NCBI GenBank assembly: GCA_945900775.1
Contig: CAMDJP010000001.1
Span: 17,822-81,821 of the forward strand
Length of the DNA: 64,000 bases
Source: Akkermansia muciniphila
GTDB taxonomy: Bacteria; Verrucomicrobiota; Verrucomicrobiia; Limisphaerales; SIAT01
Direction: 5' to 3'
In this document: piece by piece, positions 1 through 10,131 of the stretch
Layout of the letters: the number at the start of each line of letters is the position of its first letter
Numbering within the stretch: the stretch's first letter is position 1
Translations under genes and position numbers: made by a program
Notes under the pieces: generated by a model
What the model saw: the letters and a program-made list of their open reading frames with translations, nothing else
Told to the model about the DNA's origin: nothing
Databases searched by the model: none

Positions 1-1115
1 ACCTCGTCCTTGAAGAGGCGGGCGAGCGGCTCGACGAGCTTGAACTTCATGTTCTTTGGCAGGCCGCCAACGTTGTGGTGGCTCTTGATCATCGCCGCTG
101 GGTTGCCGGCAATCGGGATGGACTCGATGACATCCGGGTAGAGCGTCCCTTGTGCGAGAAACTTGGACTTGCCGGCTCGCTTGGTGGCGGCTTGGAAGAC
201 GTCGATGAAGGCCTTGCCAATGACCTTGCGCTTCCGCTCGGGGTCGGTGACGCCCTTGAGCTTCCTGAGGAAGAGAGCGGAGGCGTCCTCGTACTGGAGC
301 TTCACCTTGAAGTTTCTGCCAAAGACCTCTTGGACGACCGCGGCTTCATGGGCACGCAGTAGGCCGTTATTGACGAAGATACAAGTGAGTTGGTCGCCAA
401 TGGCCTTGTGGATGAGTGCGGCGGCGACGGACGAGTCGACTCCCCCGGAGAGACCAAGAATGACGCGCTCGGAGCCGACTTGTGCGCGGATCTCCTCGAC
501 GGCCTGCTCGACATAGCTGCGCATCGTCCAGCTCTTGCCGCAGCCGCAGACGCCGTGGACAAAGTTGGCGAGGACCTCTTTGCCGCGAGGGGAGTGGACG
601 ACCTCTGGGTGAAACTGAAGGCCGAAGAATTTACGCGCGTGGTCCTCGATGGCGGCGTACTCACTATTCTCGGTGGTGGCGACCGAGACGAAGCCCTTGG
701 GGAGCTTGGTCAGCTTATCACCGTGGGAGTTCCAGACCTGGAGCGAGTCGGGGAGCTTGCGGAAGAGAGCGCACGAAGCGTCCTTCACCGTGAGCGTCCC
801 CTTGCCGTACTCGCGCTTGAGGCCCTTCTCCACGCGGCCGCCGAGGAAGTGGGCCAGGAGTTGGACGCCGTAACAGATACCGAGGACAGGGACGCCGAAG
901 GCGAAAATCCCCTTGTCGGGCATCGGGGCGCCCTTGGCGTAGACGCTGTTGGGCCCTCCGGAGAGAATGATGCCTTTGGGGGCGAGCCTGGCGATTTCAG
1001 CCGCCGGGGTGTTATACGGGAGGATGGTGGAGTACACGTTGCACTCGCGAATACGGCGCGCGATGACCTGGGTGTACTGCGATCCGAAATCAAGGATGAT
1101 AATCTGCTCGTTCAT
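1..1115 (-). CDS. guaA: GMP synthase (glutamine-hydrolysing), 3' end truncated by window edge
   Basis: Reverse-strand translation from ATG at 1115 begins [59 protein letters not shown], typical of the GuaA amidotransferase domain; open to the window edge. Confidence 0.95.
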   Translation of the reverse strand, partial: MNEQIIILDFGSQYTQVIARRIRECNVYSTILPYNTPAAEIARLAPKGIILSGGPNSVYAKGAPMPDKGIFAFGVPVLGICYGVQLLAHFLGGRVEKGLKREYGKGTLTVKDASCALFRKLPDSLQVWNSHGDKLTKLPKGFVSVATTENSEYAAIEDHARKFFGLQFHPEVVHSPRGKEVLANFVHGVCGCGKSWTMRSYVEQAVEEIRAQVGSERVILGLSGGVDSSVAAALIHKAIGDQLTCIFVNNGLLRAHEAAVVQEVFGRNFKVKLQYEDASALFLRKLKGVTDPERKRKVIGKAFIDVFQAATKRAGKSKFLAQGTLYPDVIESIPIAGNPAAMIKSHHNVGGLPKNMKFKLVEPLARLFKDE

Positions 1116-1182
1116 CTTAAAAAGAAGGCGGAGTCTTTGCCTGCGTGAATCGTTTTTGGCGAGGAAAAACTCAACCACCAGC

Positions 1183-1539
1183 TCACTGGTTGATGATTTG
1201 CACGGTGCCAGTGGCGGGAGTGTAGACGAGTCGTTGATTTGGTGGCAATGGGGGCAGAGCGGTGAGATACCCTTTGACGACGACTTCCTGAAGATCTTTT
1301 GGGTTACGCCCTTCTGCCGCAGAGAACTGCTGGATGGCCTCCGTAATCTGCAGGAGGTTCAGTTTGCCGACAGCAGCTTTCTTGCCTTTGTTCACCGCGC
1401 CAAGATAGTCCGTTGGCGCATTCAGCGGATTTTCGCCGAGCTTCGGTTCGGGCTTCGCTTTCGGGTTCTCGACGGACTTTTCACTGCAAGCGATGAAAGC
1501 CAATGCAATCAACGTAGCGAGGAGCGAACGGGACTTCAT
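1183..1539 (-). CDS. small putative lipoprotein of unknown function (118 aa)
   Basis: N-terminus [21 protein letters not shown] resembles a lipoprotein signal peptide with Cys; lies between guaA and the degP-like gene on the same strand. Confidence 0.6.
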   Translation of the reverse strand: MKSRSLLATLIALAFIACSEKSVENPKAKPEPKLGENPLNAPTDYLGAVNKGKKAAVGKLNLLQITEAIQQFSAAEGRNPKDLQEVVVKGYLTALPPLPPNQRLVYTPATGTVQIINQ

Positions 1540-1575
1540 GCGTGCAGTGTGGCGGAAGGTGGATTGGCAGCACCG

Positions 1576-3108
1576 CTATTCGCCGCCTTCGCGGAGTACC
1601 TCGAGCTTTGTGCCACCCTTCTGGACGAGGTTCAGCAGGACGCCTTTCTTCGGGTTCGCGTCGGTGAAGGCGTCGTTGAACTCGTTCACGTTGACGATTT
1701 TCTTTTGGTTCACCTCGGTGATGAGATCGCCGAGCTTGATACCGCGGGCCTCTGCGGAGCTCTTCGGGGTCACGGCCGTGACGACGACGCCGACGGTGGT
1801 CTTGAGTTTAAATTTCTCCGCGAGGGTCGGCGTGATGTTCTCGACGGTGAGGCCGAGGCTCTTCGAAATATTTACGCTGGCTGGTTGGCTCTCGGTTTTT
1901 TTGGCTGGGGGCGGAGTTCCTCCTTGCTTGGGTGCCGGCGGGGCGGGCTTGCTGGAAACCTCACTGCCGTCCGGCCACGCCTCGGGCTTAATCTTCACCT
2001 TGATGTTTTTCCCGTTGCGATTGATATCGAGTGTCACGTCGGTGCCGATGCCTTTGGCGCGAACCTGATTGCGAAGTTGTTGAGAAGAGGCGACAGCCTT
2101 GCCGTCCACGGCGGTAATGACGTCGAACGGCTTGAGGTCAGCCTTGGCTCCGGGGCCGCTGGGGTCGATTTCCTTCACCACCACGCCGTCGGTGACGCCG
2201 CGGACGAGGTTGCGGTACTCGGGATTCTCGCTCAGGCCTTGAATGTCGACGCCGAGCCACGGGCGAATCACCTTACCGTCGGCGATGATGCGTAGACCGA
2301 TGTCCTTGGCGAAGTTCGACGGGATGGCGAAGCCGATGCCGGTGCCGATGCCGCGGATCAGAGTGTTGATGCCGATGACCTCGCCCTCGATGTTCACGAG
2401 CGGGCCACCGGAGTTGCCGGGGTTAATGGGCGCGTCGGTCTGGACGAAATCTTGATCCTGCATCGAAGGATCTTGAATGATGCGGTTGCGGCCCTTGGCG
2501 CTGACGTGGCCGATGGTGACGGTGTAATCGAGTCGAAACGGCGTGCCGACAGCTATGGCGAATTCGCCGACCCTCACCTTGTCCGAGTCAGCGAACTTGG
2601 CGGGCGTGAGGCCCGAGGCTTTGATCTTGATGACGGCGATGTCCGACTGTGTGTCGATGCCGCGTAGTTCGGCCTCGAATTCCTTACCGTCCACGAAGGC
2701 GACCTTGATCTTGTCCGCACCCTCGACGACGTGGCGGTTGGTGAGGATGTAGCCGTCCTCGCGCACGACGATGCCGGAGCCTTGCCTATCGAAGACGGGG
2801 TTGCGGCGCTGTTGGGGCACGGGCGCGGATTTCTTTTTCCGCATCTCCTCTTCCATCTGGTCACGGAACTGCTTGGGGAGGAACTCGAAGAGCGGGTTCT
2901 GCTGCGGTGCTTGGTTACGGGCAAAATCGGGCTTTTGCGCGACAGAGATGACGACCACCGACGGCGCGACCTTCTCAGCCACCTCGACGAAGGCTTGGTT
3001 AAGCTGGCGCGCGAGATTGAGCGCCGCGGAATCAGCCGCGTGCAGAGGGGCGGCGAACAACTGGGCGACAAAGATTGCTACCGATAACGAAGACCAGAGA
3101 TGTTTCAT
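1576..3108 (-). CDS. DegP/HtrA (Do)-like periplasmic serine protease with two PDZ domains
   Basis: Motifs SGIVVREDGYILTNRHVVEGAD, DSDIAVIKIKA, NPGNSGGPLVNIEGEVIGINT plus two PDZ-like repeats; likely start is MKHLWSSLSVAIFVAQLFAAPLHA at 3108 rather than the longest ORF (3186). Confidence 0.93.
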   Translation of the reverse strand: MKHLWSSLSVAIFVAQLFAAPLHAADSAALNLARQLNQAFVEVAEKVAPSVVVISVAQKPDFARNQAPQQNPLFEFLPKQFRDQMEEEMRKKKSAPVPQQRRNPVFDRQGSGIVVREDGYILTNRHVVEGADKIKVAFVDGKEFEAELRGIDTQSDIAVIKIKASGLTPAKFADSDKVRVGEFAIAVGTPFRLDYTVTIGHVSAKGRNRIIQDPSMQDQDFVQTDAPINPGNSGGPLVNIEGEVIGINTLIRGIGTGIGFAIPSNFAKDIGLRIIADGKVIRPWLGVDIQGLSENPEYRNLVRGVTDGVVVKEIDPSGPGAKADLKPFDVITAVDGKAVASSQQLRNQVRAKGIGTDVTLDINRNGKNIKVKIKPEAWPDGSEVSSKPAPPAPKQGGTPPPAKKTESQPASVNISKSLGLTVENITPTLAEKFKLKTTVGVVVTAVTPKSSAEARGIKLGDLITEVNQKKIVNVNEFNDAFTDANPKKGVLLNLVQKGGTKLEVLREGGE

Positions 3109-3234
3109 AGGGGAATGGTATGTCACGGACGGCACGGCGGCAAACACAACGTTACGTTTATACGACAAGTTTCCTGTGACGCGCATTGACTTGTTTTTAG
3201 TTGCTCCCTACGGTTCCAGCAACTCGAAAAACGC

Positions 3235-3960
3235 ATGTTTCCCCTCGTTGAAAAGCTCCTAATTCTCCAAGATCGTGACCGCCAACTCATTCGCACCCGC
3301 GCCGAGTTGGCCGGCCTTGCCCACGAACGTCACAGCATCCAGACCCGTGCCGCCGAGGCTCAGACCGCTCTCACCGCCGCCCGCGAGCGCGTGAAGCATA
3401 ACGAGTCCGACCGCAAGAAGCTCGAGTTGGATGCCCAAGCTCAGCAAGCCTCGATTGACAAGTACGCGGGCCAGCAGCTTCAGACGCGTAAGAACGAGGA
3501 ATACAGCGCCTTGAGCGAGCAGATCGGCCACTGCAAGAAGGTCATCGCCCAACTGGAGGACCAGCAACTCGAGATCATGGAGCGCGGCGAGCAGTTGCAG
3601 AAAGAGACCGCCGCCGCCAACACCGTTTTCCAAGAGGCCAAGAAGCTGCTCGACGGCCAGTCCACGGCTATCGACGAGCGCGAGCGCAACCTCAAGCTGC
3701 AACTCGCAGACTATGAAATTCAGCGTGTCGCCGCAGGTGCCGAGGTGGATGAGGATGTCCGCACCCGGTACGAACGCTTACTTAAGACTAAGGGCGAGAA
3801 CGTCATTGTCGGTGTCGCCAATGCGGTTTGTGGCGGTTGCCACATGACGCTTCCCACTCAGGTCATCCTCTCCTGCAAAGCTGATTCCGAGATAAACTTC
3901 TGTCCCCACTGCAGCCGCGTGCTCTACTACACGCGCGACATGGAGACGGTCCCCGCCTGA
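3235..3960 (+). CDS. coiled-coil protein with C-terminal C4 zinc ribbon (zf-RING_7 / DUF164-like)
   Basis: Long coiled coil followed by VCGGCHMTLPTQVILSCKADSEINFCPHCSRVLYY. Confidence 0.85.
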   Translation: MFPLVEKLLILQDRDRQLIRTRAELAGLAHERHSIQTRAAEAQTALTAARERVKHNESDRKKLELDAQAQQASIDKYAGQQLQTRKNEEYSALSEQIGHCKKVIAQLEDQQLEIMERGEQLQKETAAANTVFQEAKKLLDGQSTAIDERERNLKLQLADYEIQRVAAGAEVDEDVRTRYERLLKTKGENVIVGVANAVCGGCHMTLPTQVILSCKADSEINFCPHCSRVLYYTRDMETVPA

Positions 3961-4012
3961 CCGAGTGCACCCGCGCCTTGTCTTTCCCACCGTTCTCCCG
4001 TAGTGTGACCTC

Positions 4013-4409
4013 GGTTTTGGAAGGGCGGAGAATCGCTCTCGGGGAAACCCGAGGGAGGAAAGTCCGAACTCCGCAGGGCGCGATGCCGCGTAACTCCGGT
4101 TCAACCGGAGATACACGCGGGCGGTTATGGCGTGAGCCGTGCCGACGGACAGTGCCACAGAGAACATACCGCCAACCGGCGCAAGCCGGCGGTAAGGGTG
4201 AAAAGGTGGGGTAAGAGCCCACCGCGCCAAGCGCAAGCGAGGCGGCACGGAAAACCCCATCGGGTGCAAGGCCAAATAGGAAACCTTGAGGCTGCCCGCC
4301 TCGTGTCCGGCGAAAGCAGGACGGGTTTCGGGTATTGGCCGCTAAGACAAATGATTCTCTCCCCGCGCAAGTGGGTAGACAGAAATCGGCTTACAGCCCT
4401 TCCAAAACC
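4013..4409 (+). ncRNA. rnpB: RNase P RNA, bacterial type A
   Basis: P1 helix ggttttggaagggc (4013-4026) pairs with gcccttccaaaacc (4396-4409); conserved GAGGAAAGTCCGAACTCC, GACAGTGCCACAGAGAA, AAGGGTGAAAAGGTGGGGTAAGAGCCCACC, GGTGCAAGGCCAAATAG and ACAGAAATCGGCTTACAG. Confidence 0.96.
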
Positions 4410-4590
4410 ACTTCGCCCATTCCTCCAATGTGGGCCTGTTCGAGTTTAATTAAGTTTATCGCGGCGACCGCTCTGCGCGCGGCATCATCAACGAGTTCTC
4501 CCTATTCCGTCTTCATGCCTAGTCAGTCTCGCAGGCGAAGACCGGACTTCTGATTGATTCCTCAGCGACTGTTCGGCAGAGTCGCCCACG

Positions 4591-5358
4591 ATGTTCAGCT
4601 TGAAGGATAAGATTACGCTCGTGACCGGGGCTGGCTCCGGCATCGGTGCGGCTATCGCCGAGACTTTTGCTAGTGCGGGCGGCTTCGTATTCGTCACTGA
4701 CCGCGACGAGATCGGCGGCCGCGAAACGATTGGCCGGATTGCTGCTCAGGGTGGTCAGGCAGAATTTCTTTCACTTGATGTTTCTAGTGAAGCCGACTCT
4801 GCCCGCGTGGCTAAGACCGTTCACGGGCGCTTTGACCGACTCGATGTGTTGGTGAACAATGCCGGCATCGGTCACGTGGGCACGATGCTCACAACCACCG
4901 GCGCCGACCTCGACCGCCTGTACGCAGTGAACGTGCGCGGTATGTTCAACGTGACGAAGGTGTTCATCGAGGGAATGGTCCAACGCAAGTCGGGAGCGAT
5001 TGTGAACATGGCCTCGATTGGCGCTGTGGTAGGAGTTCGCGAACGGCTGGCGTATGTCACAACGAAGTTTGCCATTGCTGGACTCACCAAAGCGATGGCG
5101 CTCGATCACGCACTCGATGGCGTGCGTGTGAACTGCATCTGTCCTGGACGCGTGGAAACGCCGTTTGTGACAGGCTGGCTCAAAAAATATGCCGATCCTG
5201 AAAAGGCTTACCGCGATGCGTGCGCGACGCAGGCGGTGAATCGAATGGCCAAGCCGGAAGAGATTGCCGCCGCGGCGCTCTACCTAGCGAGCGACGAGTC
5301 GAGTTTTGTGACGGGCACCGAATTCATCATTGACGGTGGATTTAGTGCTGGGAAATAA
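4591..5358 (+). CDS. SDR-family NAD(P)-dependent oxidoreductase
   Basis: TGAGSGIG, NNAGIGH, YVTTKFAI and PGRVETPFV motifs. Confidence 0.92.
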   Translation: MFSLKDKITLVTGAGSGIGAAIAETFASAGGFVFVTDRDEIGGRETIGRIAAQGGQAEFLSLDVSSEADSARVAKTVHGRFDRLDVLVNNAGIGHVGTMLTTTGADLDRLYAVNVRGMFNVTKVFIEGMVQRKSGAIVNMASIGAVVGVRERLAYVTTKFAIAGLTKAMALDHALDGVRVNCICPGRVETPFVTGWLKKYADPEKAYRDACATQAVNRMAKPEEIAAAALYLASDESSFVTGTEFIIDGGFSAGK

Positions 5359-5405
5359 CCACGGCCGCCTCGCGTCCAAAGACTGCCAATTTAGTTGAGA
5401 AATTT

Positions 5406-6221
5406 ATGAGCCTACCGATTGTGAAACTCGACAAGGGCATCCACGCGATGCACCTCTTTTACCGTATCGACCGCGCGCGTTGGGCGCAGTTGCCGGCTGG
5501 AGAATCAGCGAAGGCGCTCGGATGCTTGGAGGCACTGTGCGCGGCGAACAGTGCTCCATCAAATCCCTCTTTGCGCACGTATACCAACGTTGGTGGCAAG
5601 GCGGATTTCGCCTTCTTCTTGCTCGCGGCTGATTTGGTTCAGCTCGCACAGATGCATCGCGACCTCGAGGCTTGCTTCCCTCCCGGAACGCTTCAACCGG
5701 TTTACAGCTATCTGAGCGTGACGGAGTTGGTCGAGTACATGCCGACGGAGGAGGATTCCAAACGCCGCGTCGCAAACGAATTCAAACTCACGCCGGGCAC
5801 GCCGGAGTTCGATGCGAAGCTGGCCGAACTCGCCAAACTTCGCGCCGAATACGAACAGTACCGTCTCTATCCCGAGCTGCCCGACTGGGAGGTGATGAGC
5901 TTCTACCCGATGCTCAAACGTCGTGACGGCAGTGATAACTGGTACACGCTCGACCTCGAGACTCGGAAAAAACTCATGGCCGGCCATGCAAGGGTAGGGC
6001 GCAAATACGGCGGGCGCGTCTCGCAGCTCATCAGCGGCTCGACCGGTCTTGATAACTTGGAATGGGGTGTCACGTTGATGGTGCATCAAGTAGATGCCTT
6101 GAAGGAGATTGTGTACGAAATGCGCTTCGATGAAGTGACCGCGCGCTATGGTGGTTTTGGTGATTTTTACGTGAACATCCGCCTTTCGCCCGCGCAGCTT
6201 TGGCCTCATCTGCACCTCTGA
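5406..6221 (+). CDS. hemQ: chlorite dismutase family / HemQ-like coproheme decarboxylase
   Basis: FYPMLKRR (catalytic Tyr context) and VYEMRFDEVTARYGGFGDFYVN signature of the HemQ branch. Confidence 0.85.
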   Translation: MSLPIVKLDKGIHAMHLFYRIDRARWAQLPAGESAKALGCLEALCAANSAPSNPSLRTYTNVGGKADFAFFLLAADLVQLAQMHRDLEACFPPGTLQPVYSYLSVTELVEYMPTEEDSKRRVANEFKLTPGTPEFDAKLAELAKLRAEYEQYRLYPELPDWEVMSFYPMLKRRDGSDNWYTLDLETRKKLMAGHARVGRKYGGRVSQLISGSTGLDNLEWGVTLMVHQVDALKEIVYEMRFDEVTARYGGFGDFYVNIRLSPAQLWPHLHL

Positions 6222-6356
6222 TTCTGCACATCTGGCAACGCCGTTGGGTCGCAAGGCGTTTACCGGCATCCACTTCAGCCCTTGACCTTCGACCATTGCA
6301 AGAGTATGTCTTTTAGAGGAGCCAAGCAGTTTCAAATCCAACAGCCTGAATAACCT

Positions 6357-6659
6357 ATGACAAAGCGTGATATCGTGATTCGCGTCAGCGACAAGACGAG
6401 CCTGACGCAGCAAGAGGTGATGAAGGTGGTGCAGGGAACCTTCGACGCCATTGCCGAGGCGTTAGCGAAAGGAACGACGGTCGAACTCCGCAACTTCGGC
6501 GTATTCGAGGTGAAGGTGCGCAAAGCTCGCGTGGGTCGCAATCCGAACGCCCCCGCGACCGACGTCGCCATCCCCGCGCGAGCTGTTGTAAAGTTCAAGC
6601 CCGGCAAGAACATGCGCCAAGCGGTCATCAAACTTTCGCCCAAGACCGACGCGGTCTGA
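6357..6659 (+). CDS. HU/IHF family DNA-binding protein
   Basis: MTKRDIVIRVSDKTSLTQQEVMKVVQGTFDAI...VELRNFGVFEVKVRKARVGRNP. Confidence 0.93.
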   Translation: MTKRDIVIRVSDKTSLTQQEVMKVVQGTFDAIAEALAKGTTVELRNFGVFEVKVRKARVGRNPNAPATDVAIPARAVVKFKPGKNMRQAVIKLSPKTDAV

Positions 6660-6683
6660 AACAAATTTCGGCCCGGACTCTTT

Positions 6684-6712
6684 GGTGTCCGTTTATGTGG
6701 ACGCCTTTTTTG
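6684..6712 (+). terminator. Rho-independent terminator after HU/IHF gene
   Basis: ggtgtcc-gtttatgt-ggacgcc stem followed by ttttttgttg. Confidence 0.75.
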
Positions 6713-6784
6713 TTGTTTGGCGCGGCGAAATGGCCAATGGTCTCGGCTTCATAAGCAGCCGCTTGTGGCAGGCTGTACACTCAC

Positions 6785-8038
6785 ATGGAAAGACTGCCCG
6801 GATTCCGCGACTTCTACCCCGAGCCGCTCCCCAACGCCGACGCGTGGAGCGCCGACGCGCGCAACCATATCTTCCGCGCCTGGCGCGAGACGGCCCGCCG
6901 CTACGGCTTCCGCGAGTACGACGGTCCGCCGCTCGAGTCGCTCGAGCTCTTCACCCTGAAGAGCGGCGACGAGATCGTCGACCAACTCTTCAACTTCGTG
7001 GACAAAGGGGAGCGCGCCGTGGCGATGCGGCCCGAGATGACACCGACCCTCGCCCGCATGATTGCCACGAGCGAGCGAGCCTATAAGAAGCCGATCAAGT
7101 GGTTCGCTCTCCCACAGCTCTTCCGCTACGAGAAGCAGCAGAAAGGTCGGCTTCGCGAACACTTCCAGCTCAACTGCGACATCTTCGGCGAGGCCGACAC
7201 AGCCGCCGACGCTGAGCTCATCGCGCTCCTCATCGATACCCTTCGCGCCTTGGGCCTTTCGAGCGACGACTTCGTCATACGGCTCTCCAGTCGCAACGCT
7301 TGGCAGGAGTTCTTCGCCAAGCGCTGCGCCGACGAGTCCAAGGCCTACGCCTTCTACCAGGTCATCGACAAACTCGCACGCGAGTCGGCCGAGAACAGCC
7401 ACGCCCGGCTCGCCGCGCTCGGCTTCTCGCTCGACGAGGTGCGCGCCTTCATCGCCGCAGGCGAGCCCACGGCCGAGTTGCGCAGCGTACTCGACAGCCT
7501 CACCGCGCGCGGGCTCGGCGCCTTCGTGCAGGTCGACTACAACGTCATCCGCGGGCTTGCCTACTACACTGGCGTCGTCTTCGAGGCATTCGACAAGAAG
7601 GGCGAGTTTCGCGCCATCGCAGGCGGCGGTCGCTACAATAACCTCGTCAAGCTCATCTCCGGCGGAAAGGTGGACCTCCCGGCCCTCGGTTTCGGCATGG
7701 GGGACGTCGTCTTACTCGAGCTAATCAAGTCTCGCGGCCTCCTGCCGAAGTTCACCGCCGGGGTGGACGTCGTCGCGCTCGTCGAGGACGAGGCACTCCG
7801 ACCCGAGACGCTCGCCCTCGTGCAGCGGCTTCGCGAGGCCGGCTTCGCCGCGGACTTCTCGCTCGTACCGGTGAAGGGGGATAAGCAGTTCAAGCGTGCT
7901 CTCGAGCTCGGTGCGGCCCATACCGTCCGCCTCGAACGCAGCCCGGAAGGCGAGGTTGTGGCTCGCCTCAAGCACCTCCAGACGCGCGAGGAGAAGGTGC
8001 TCGCGCCGGACACCGTCGTGGCCGCGCTCGGGCGTTAA
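6785..8038 (+). CDS. hisS: histidyl-tRNA synthetase
   Basis: LPGFRDFYP, AMRPEMTPTLARM, RGLAYYTGVVFEAF, GGGRYNNL motifs. Confidence 0.95.
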   Translation: MERLPGFRDFYPEPLPNADAWSADARNHIFRAWRETARRYGFREYDGPPLESLELFTLKSGDEIVDQLFNFVDKGERAVAMRPEMTPTLARMIATSERAYKKPIKWFALPQLFRYEKQQKGRLREHFQLNCDIFGEADTAADAELIALLIDTLRALGLSSDDFVIRLSSRNAWQEFFAKRCADESKAYAFYQVIDKLARESAENSHARLAALGFSLDEVRAFIAAGEPTAELRSVLDSLTARGLGAFVQVDYNVIRGLAYYTGVVFEAFDKKGEFRAIAGGGRYNNLVKLISGGKVDLPALGFGMGDVVLLELIKSRGLLPKFTAGVDVVALVEDEALRPETLALVQRLREAGFAADFSLVPVKGDKQFKRALELGAAHTVRLERSPEGEVVARLKHLQTREEKVLAPDTVVAALGR

Positions 8039-8108
8039 TCAGAGAAAGGTTGGACAGGGCAAGGTCTCTTCGCCATCTTTCGGACGGTTTCAGGACAGAA
8101 GGTTTTCT

Positions 8109-9638
8109 ATGCGCACACTCCTTATCGGTATCGACAGCGGCACTCAATCCACCAAGGCGCTCGTCGTCGACGCCAAGTCTGGCAAGGTCCTCGGCGCAGC
8201 CTCCCAGTCGCACGGGCTGATTCCGAACCTGCCGCCCGGTGCCAAGGAGCAGCATCCGCGGTCGTGGCGCGAAGCGACAGCGAAGGCCATCAAGGCTGCA
8301 CTCAAGGTCGCGAAGGCGAAAGTCGGCGAGGTTGTGGCTATCGGCGTCTCCGGTCAGCAGCACGGCTTCGTGCCGTTGGATAAATCGGGCGAGGTCATCC
8401 GCCCAGCCAAGCTCTGGTGCGACACCGCCACGGCGGCCGAGTGCGAGGAGATTACTCTCAATCTCGGCGGCGCCAAAGCGACACGCAAAGCTATCGGCAA
8501 CGCCGTGCTGCCGGGCTTCACCGCCTCGAAGATTCTCTGGCTGAAAAAGCACGAACCGAAGAATTTCGCACGCCTCGCCACGGTTCTCCTGCCTCACGAC
8601 TACCTGAATTTCTGGCTGACTGGCCATGCGTTCATGGAGTACGGCGACGCCTCCGGCACGGCGCTGATGGATGTTCGCAAGCGCCAGTGGAGCGAGGCGG
8701 CTGTGAAAGCGATTGACGCCGACTTGCTCTGCAAGTTGCCAAAACTCTCTTCGAGCGACCAACCTGCCGGGATGCTCCAGCCGAGTACCGCGAGAGAGTT
8801 AGGGCTGAACCCCGGAGTGCTCGTCAGCGCCGGCGGCGGGGATAATATGATGGGCGCGATTGGCACGGGTAATACGCGCGAAGGGGTCGTCACCGCCAGT
8901 TTCGGCACGAGCGGCACCATCTACGCCTGCGCTGAGAAGCCGGTCGTGGATCCGCTCGGCGAAATCGCTGCATTCTGCGACTCGACGAACCGATGGCTAC
9001 CGCTCCTCTGCACAATGAACGTGACCGTCGCCACCGAGATGGTGCGAGAGGATTTCCAATGGACGAACGAGAAGTTCGCCGCCGAAGCAGCGAAGGCGCC
9101 GACTGGCTCGGACGGCCTTCTTCTTCTGCCGTACCTCGAGGGCGAGCGGACCCCAAACGTGCCAGCCGGCACAGGCGTTTTCTTCGGCGTCAACCACCGC
9201 ACCTTCAAAGCCGGCCACTACGCCCGCGCCACAATGGAAGGCGTAACGCTTGGGATGAACTATGGCCTTCGCCGACTCTCTAAATTAGGCGTGAGGGCGA
9301 AGCAGATACGTGCCACTGGCGGCGGCGCCAAAAGCAAACTCTGGCGTCAGATTATGGCGGACGTCTTCGACGCCGAAGTCGTCACGCTCAAGGTGAGCGA
9401 GGGGGCGGCTTACGGGGCGGCGTTGCAGGCGCTCTGGTGCTGGCGCAGCCAAAAGGGTGAGAAAGTGGACATTGCTGAGATTACCGATCGATTTGTGACG
9501 CTGAACAGGTCTGAAACTGCTGAACCGAATGCGAAGGCTACATCCGTGTACCGCGAGTTGCAGGCTTTGCAGGACGAGATTTCGCGCTCACTGCAAGGCG
9601 CGTTCGTCCGCCATCGGCGGCTGGTTTTGAGTGCTTGA
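8109..9638 (+). CDS. xylB: xylulokinase (FGGY family)
   Basis: MRTLLIGIDSGTQSTKALVVDA; GVSGQQHGFVPLD; ATGGGAKSKLWRQIMADVF; in-frame ATG at 8109 inside longer ORF. Confidence 0.92.
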   Translation: MRTLLIGIDSGTQSTKALVVDAKSGKVLGAASQSHGLIPNLPPGAKEQHPRSWREATAKAIKAALKVAKAKVGEVVAIGVSGQQHGFVPLDKSGEVIRPAKLWCDTATAAECEEITLNLGGAKATRKAIGNAVLPGFTASKILWLKKHEPKNFARLATVLLPHDYLNFWLTGHAFMEYGDASGTALMDVRKRQWSEAAVKAIDADLLCKLPKLSSSDQPAGMLQPSTARELGLNPGVLVSAGGGDNMMGAIGTGNTREGVVTASFGTSGTIYACAEKPVVDPLGEIAAFCDSTNRWLPLLCTMNVTVATEMVREDFQWTNEKFAAEAAKAPTGSDGLLLLPYLEGERTPNVPAGTGVFFGVNHRTFKAGHYARATMEGVTLGMNYGLRRLSKLGVRAKQIRATGGGAKSKLWRQIMADVFDAEVVTLKVSEGAAYGAALQALWCWRSQKGEKVDIAEITDRFVTLNRSETAEPNAKATSVYRELQALQDEISRSLQGAFVRHRRLVLSA

Positions 9639-9693
9639 ATAATTTTGAGTTTGCCCCCTAGACAATTCGCGGGGCTGTGGCAGCTTGGGCCTT

Positions 9694-10047
9694 ATGAAGA
9701 TTCTCCTCTCAACCCACAACATCAGACTTACTCAAGCCATCCAAGACCACGTTCACAATCGCATCAGCAAGCTGGAGAACTACGACCGCTTTTGCACCAA
9801 CGCGCGCGTGATGCTAGAGCGAGATCACACCCGTATTCCGGAGCGTCAGTTCACCTGCGCCGTGCAGTTCTCGATGCCGGGGCCGGACCTCTTCGCTGAA
9901 GATGCGGAGATCGACCTCTACTCGGCCATAGACCTGGCTACCAAGAAAATCGAACAGCAAATCCGCAAGCGCCACAGCAAATTCAAGGCGCGTAATCACA
10001 CAGAAGTCTCCCGAAGCAAGCGCGCGCGACAAGAAGCGGTCGCTTAA
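9694..10047 (+). CDS. ribosome hibernation promoting factor / RaiA family
   Basis: MKILLSTHNIRLTQAIQDHVHNRISKLENY...EDAEIDLYSAIDLATKKIEQQIRKRHSK. Confidence 0.92.
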   Translation: MKILLSTHNIRLTQAIQDHVHNRISKLENYDRFCTNARVMLERDHTRIPERQFTCAVQFSMPGPDLFAEDAEIDLYSAIDLATKKIEQQIRKRHSKFKARNHTEVSRSKRARQEAVA

Positions 10048-10076
10048 GAACAGGCAAAAGCCCGAAAAATATTTGC

Positions 10077-10126
10077 CCGCCCGCGCCGCGAGGCTTGACT
10101 CGCGCCGTCGGTGGGTCTTTTTGTTT
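10077..10126 (+). terminator. probable Rho-independent terminator after hpf/raiA
   Basis: Imperfect hairpin cccgcccgcgccgcgag-gcttga-ctcgcgccgtcggtggg followed by tctttttgttt. Confidence 0.65.
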
Positions 10127-10131
10127 AGGCG

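Noticed and set aside
390-2295. Long plus-strand ORFs (252 aa at 390-1148 and 448 aa at 949-2295)
   Set aside because: Antisense to guaA and the degP-like gene; no recognisable motifs; GC-rich shadow ORFs
6230-6275. Hairpin aacgcc...ggcgtt after the hemQ-like gene as a terminator
   Set aside because: Only a 6-bp stem and no T-tract
9638-9694. Possible sigma54 promoter (tggcagcttgggcct) upstream of hpf/raiA
   Set aside because: Spacing does not place the GC element 10 nt after GG; too weak to call
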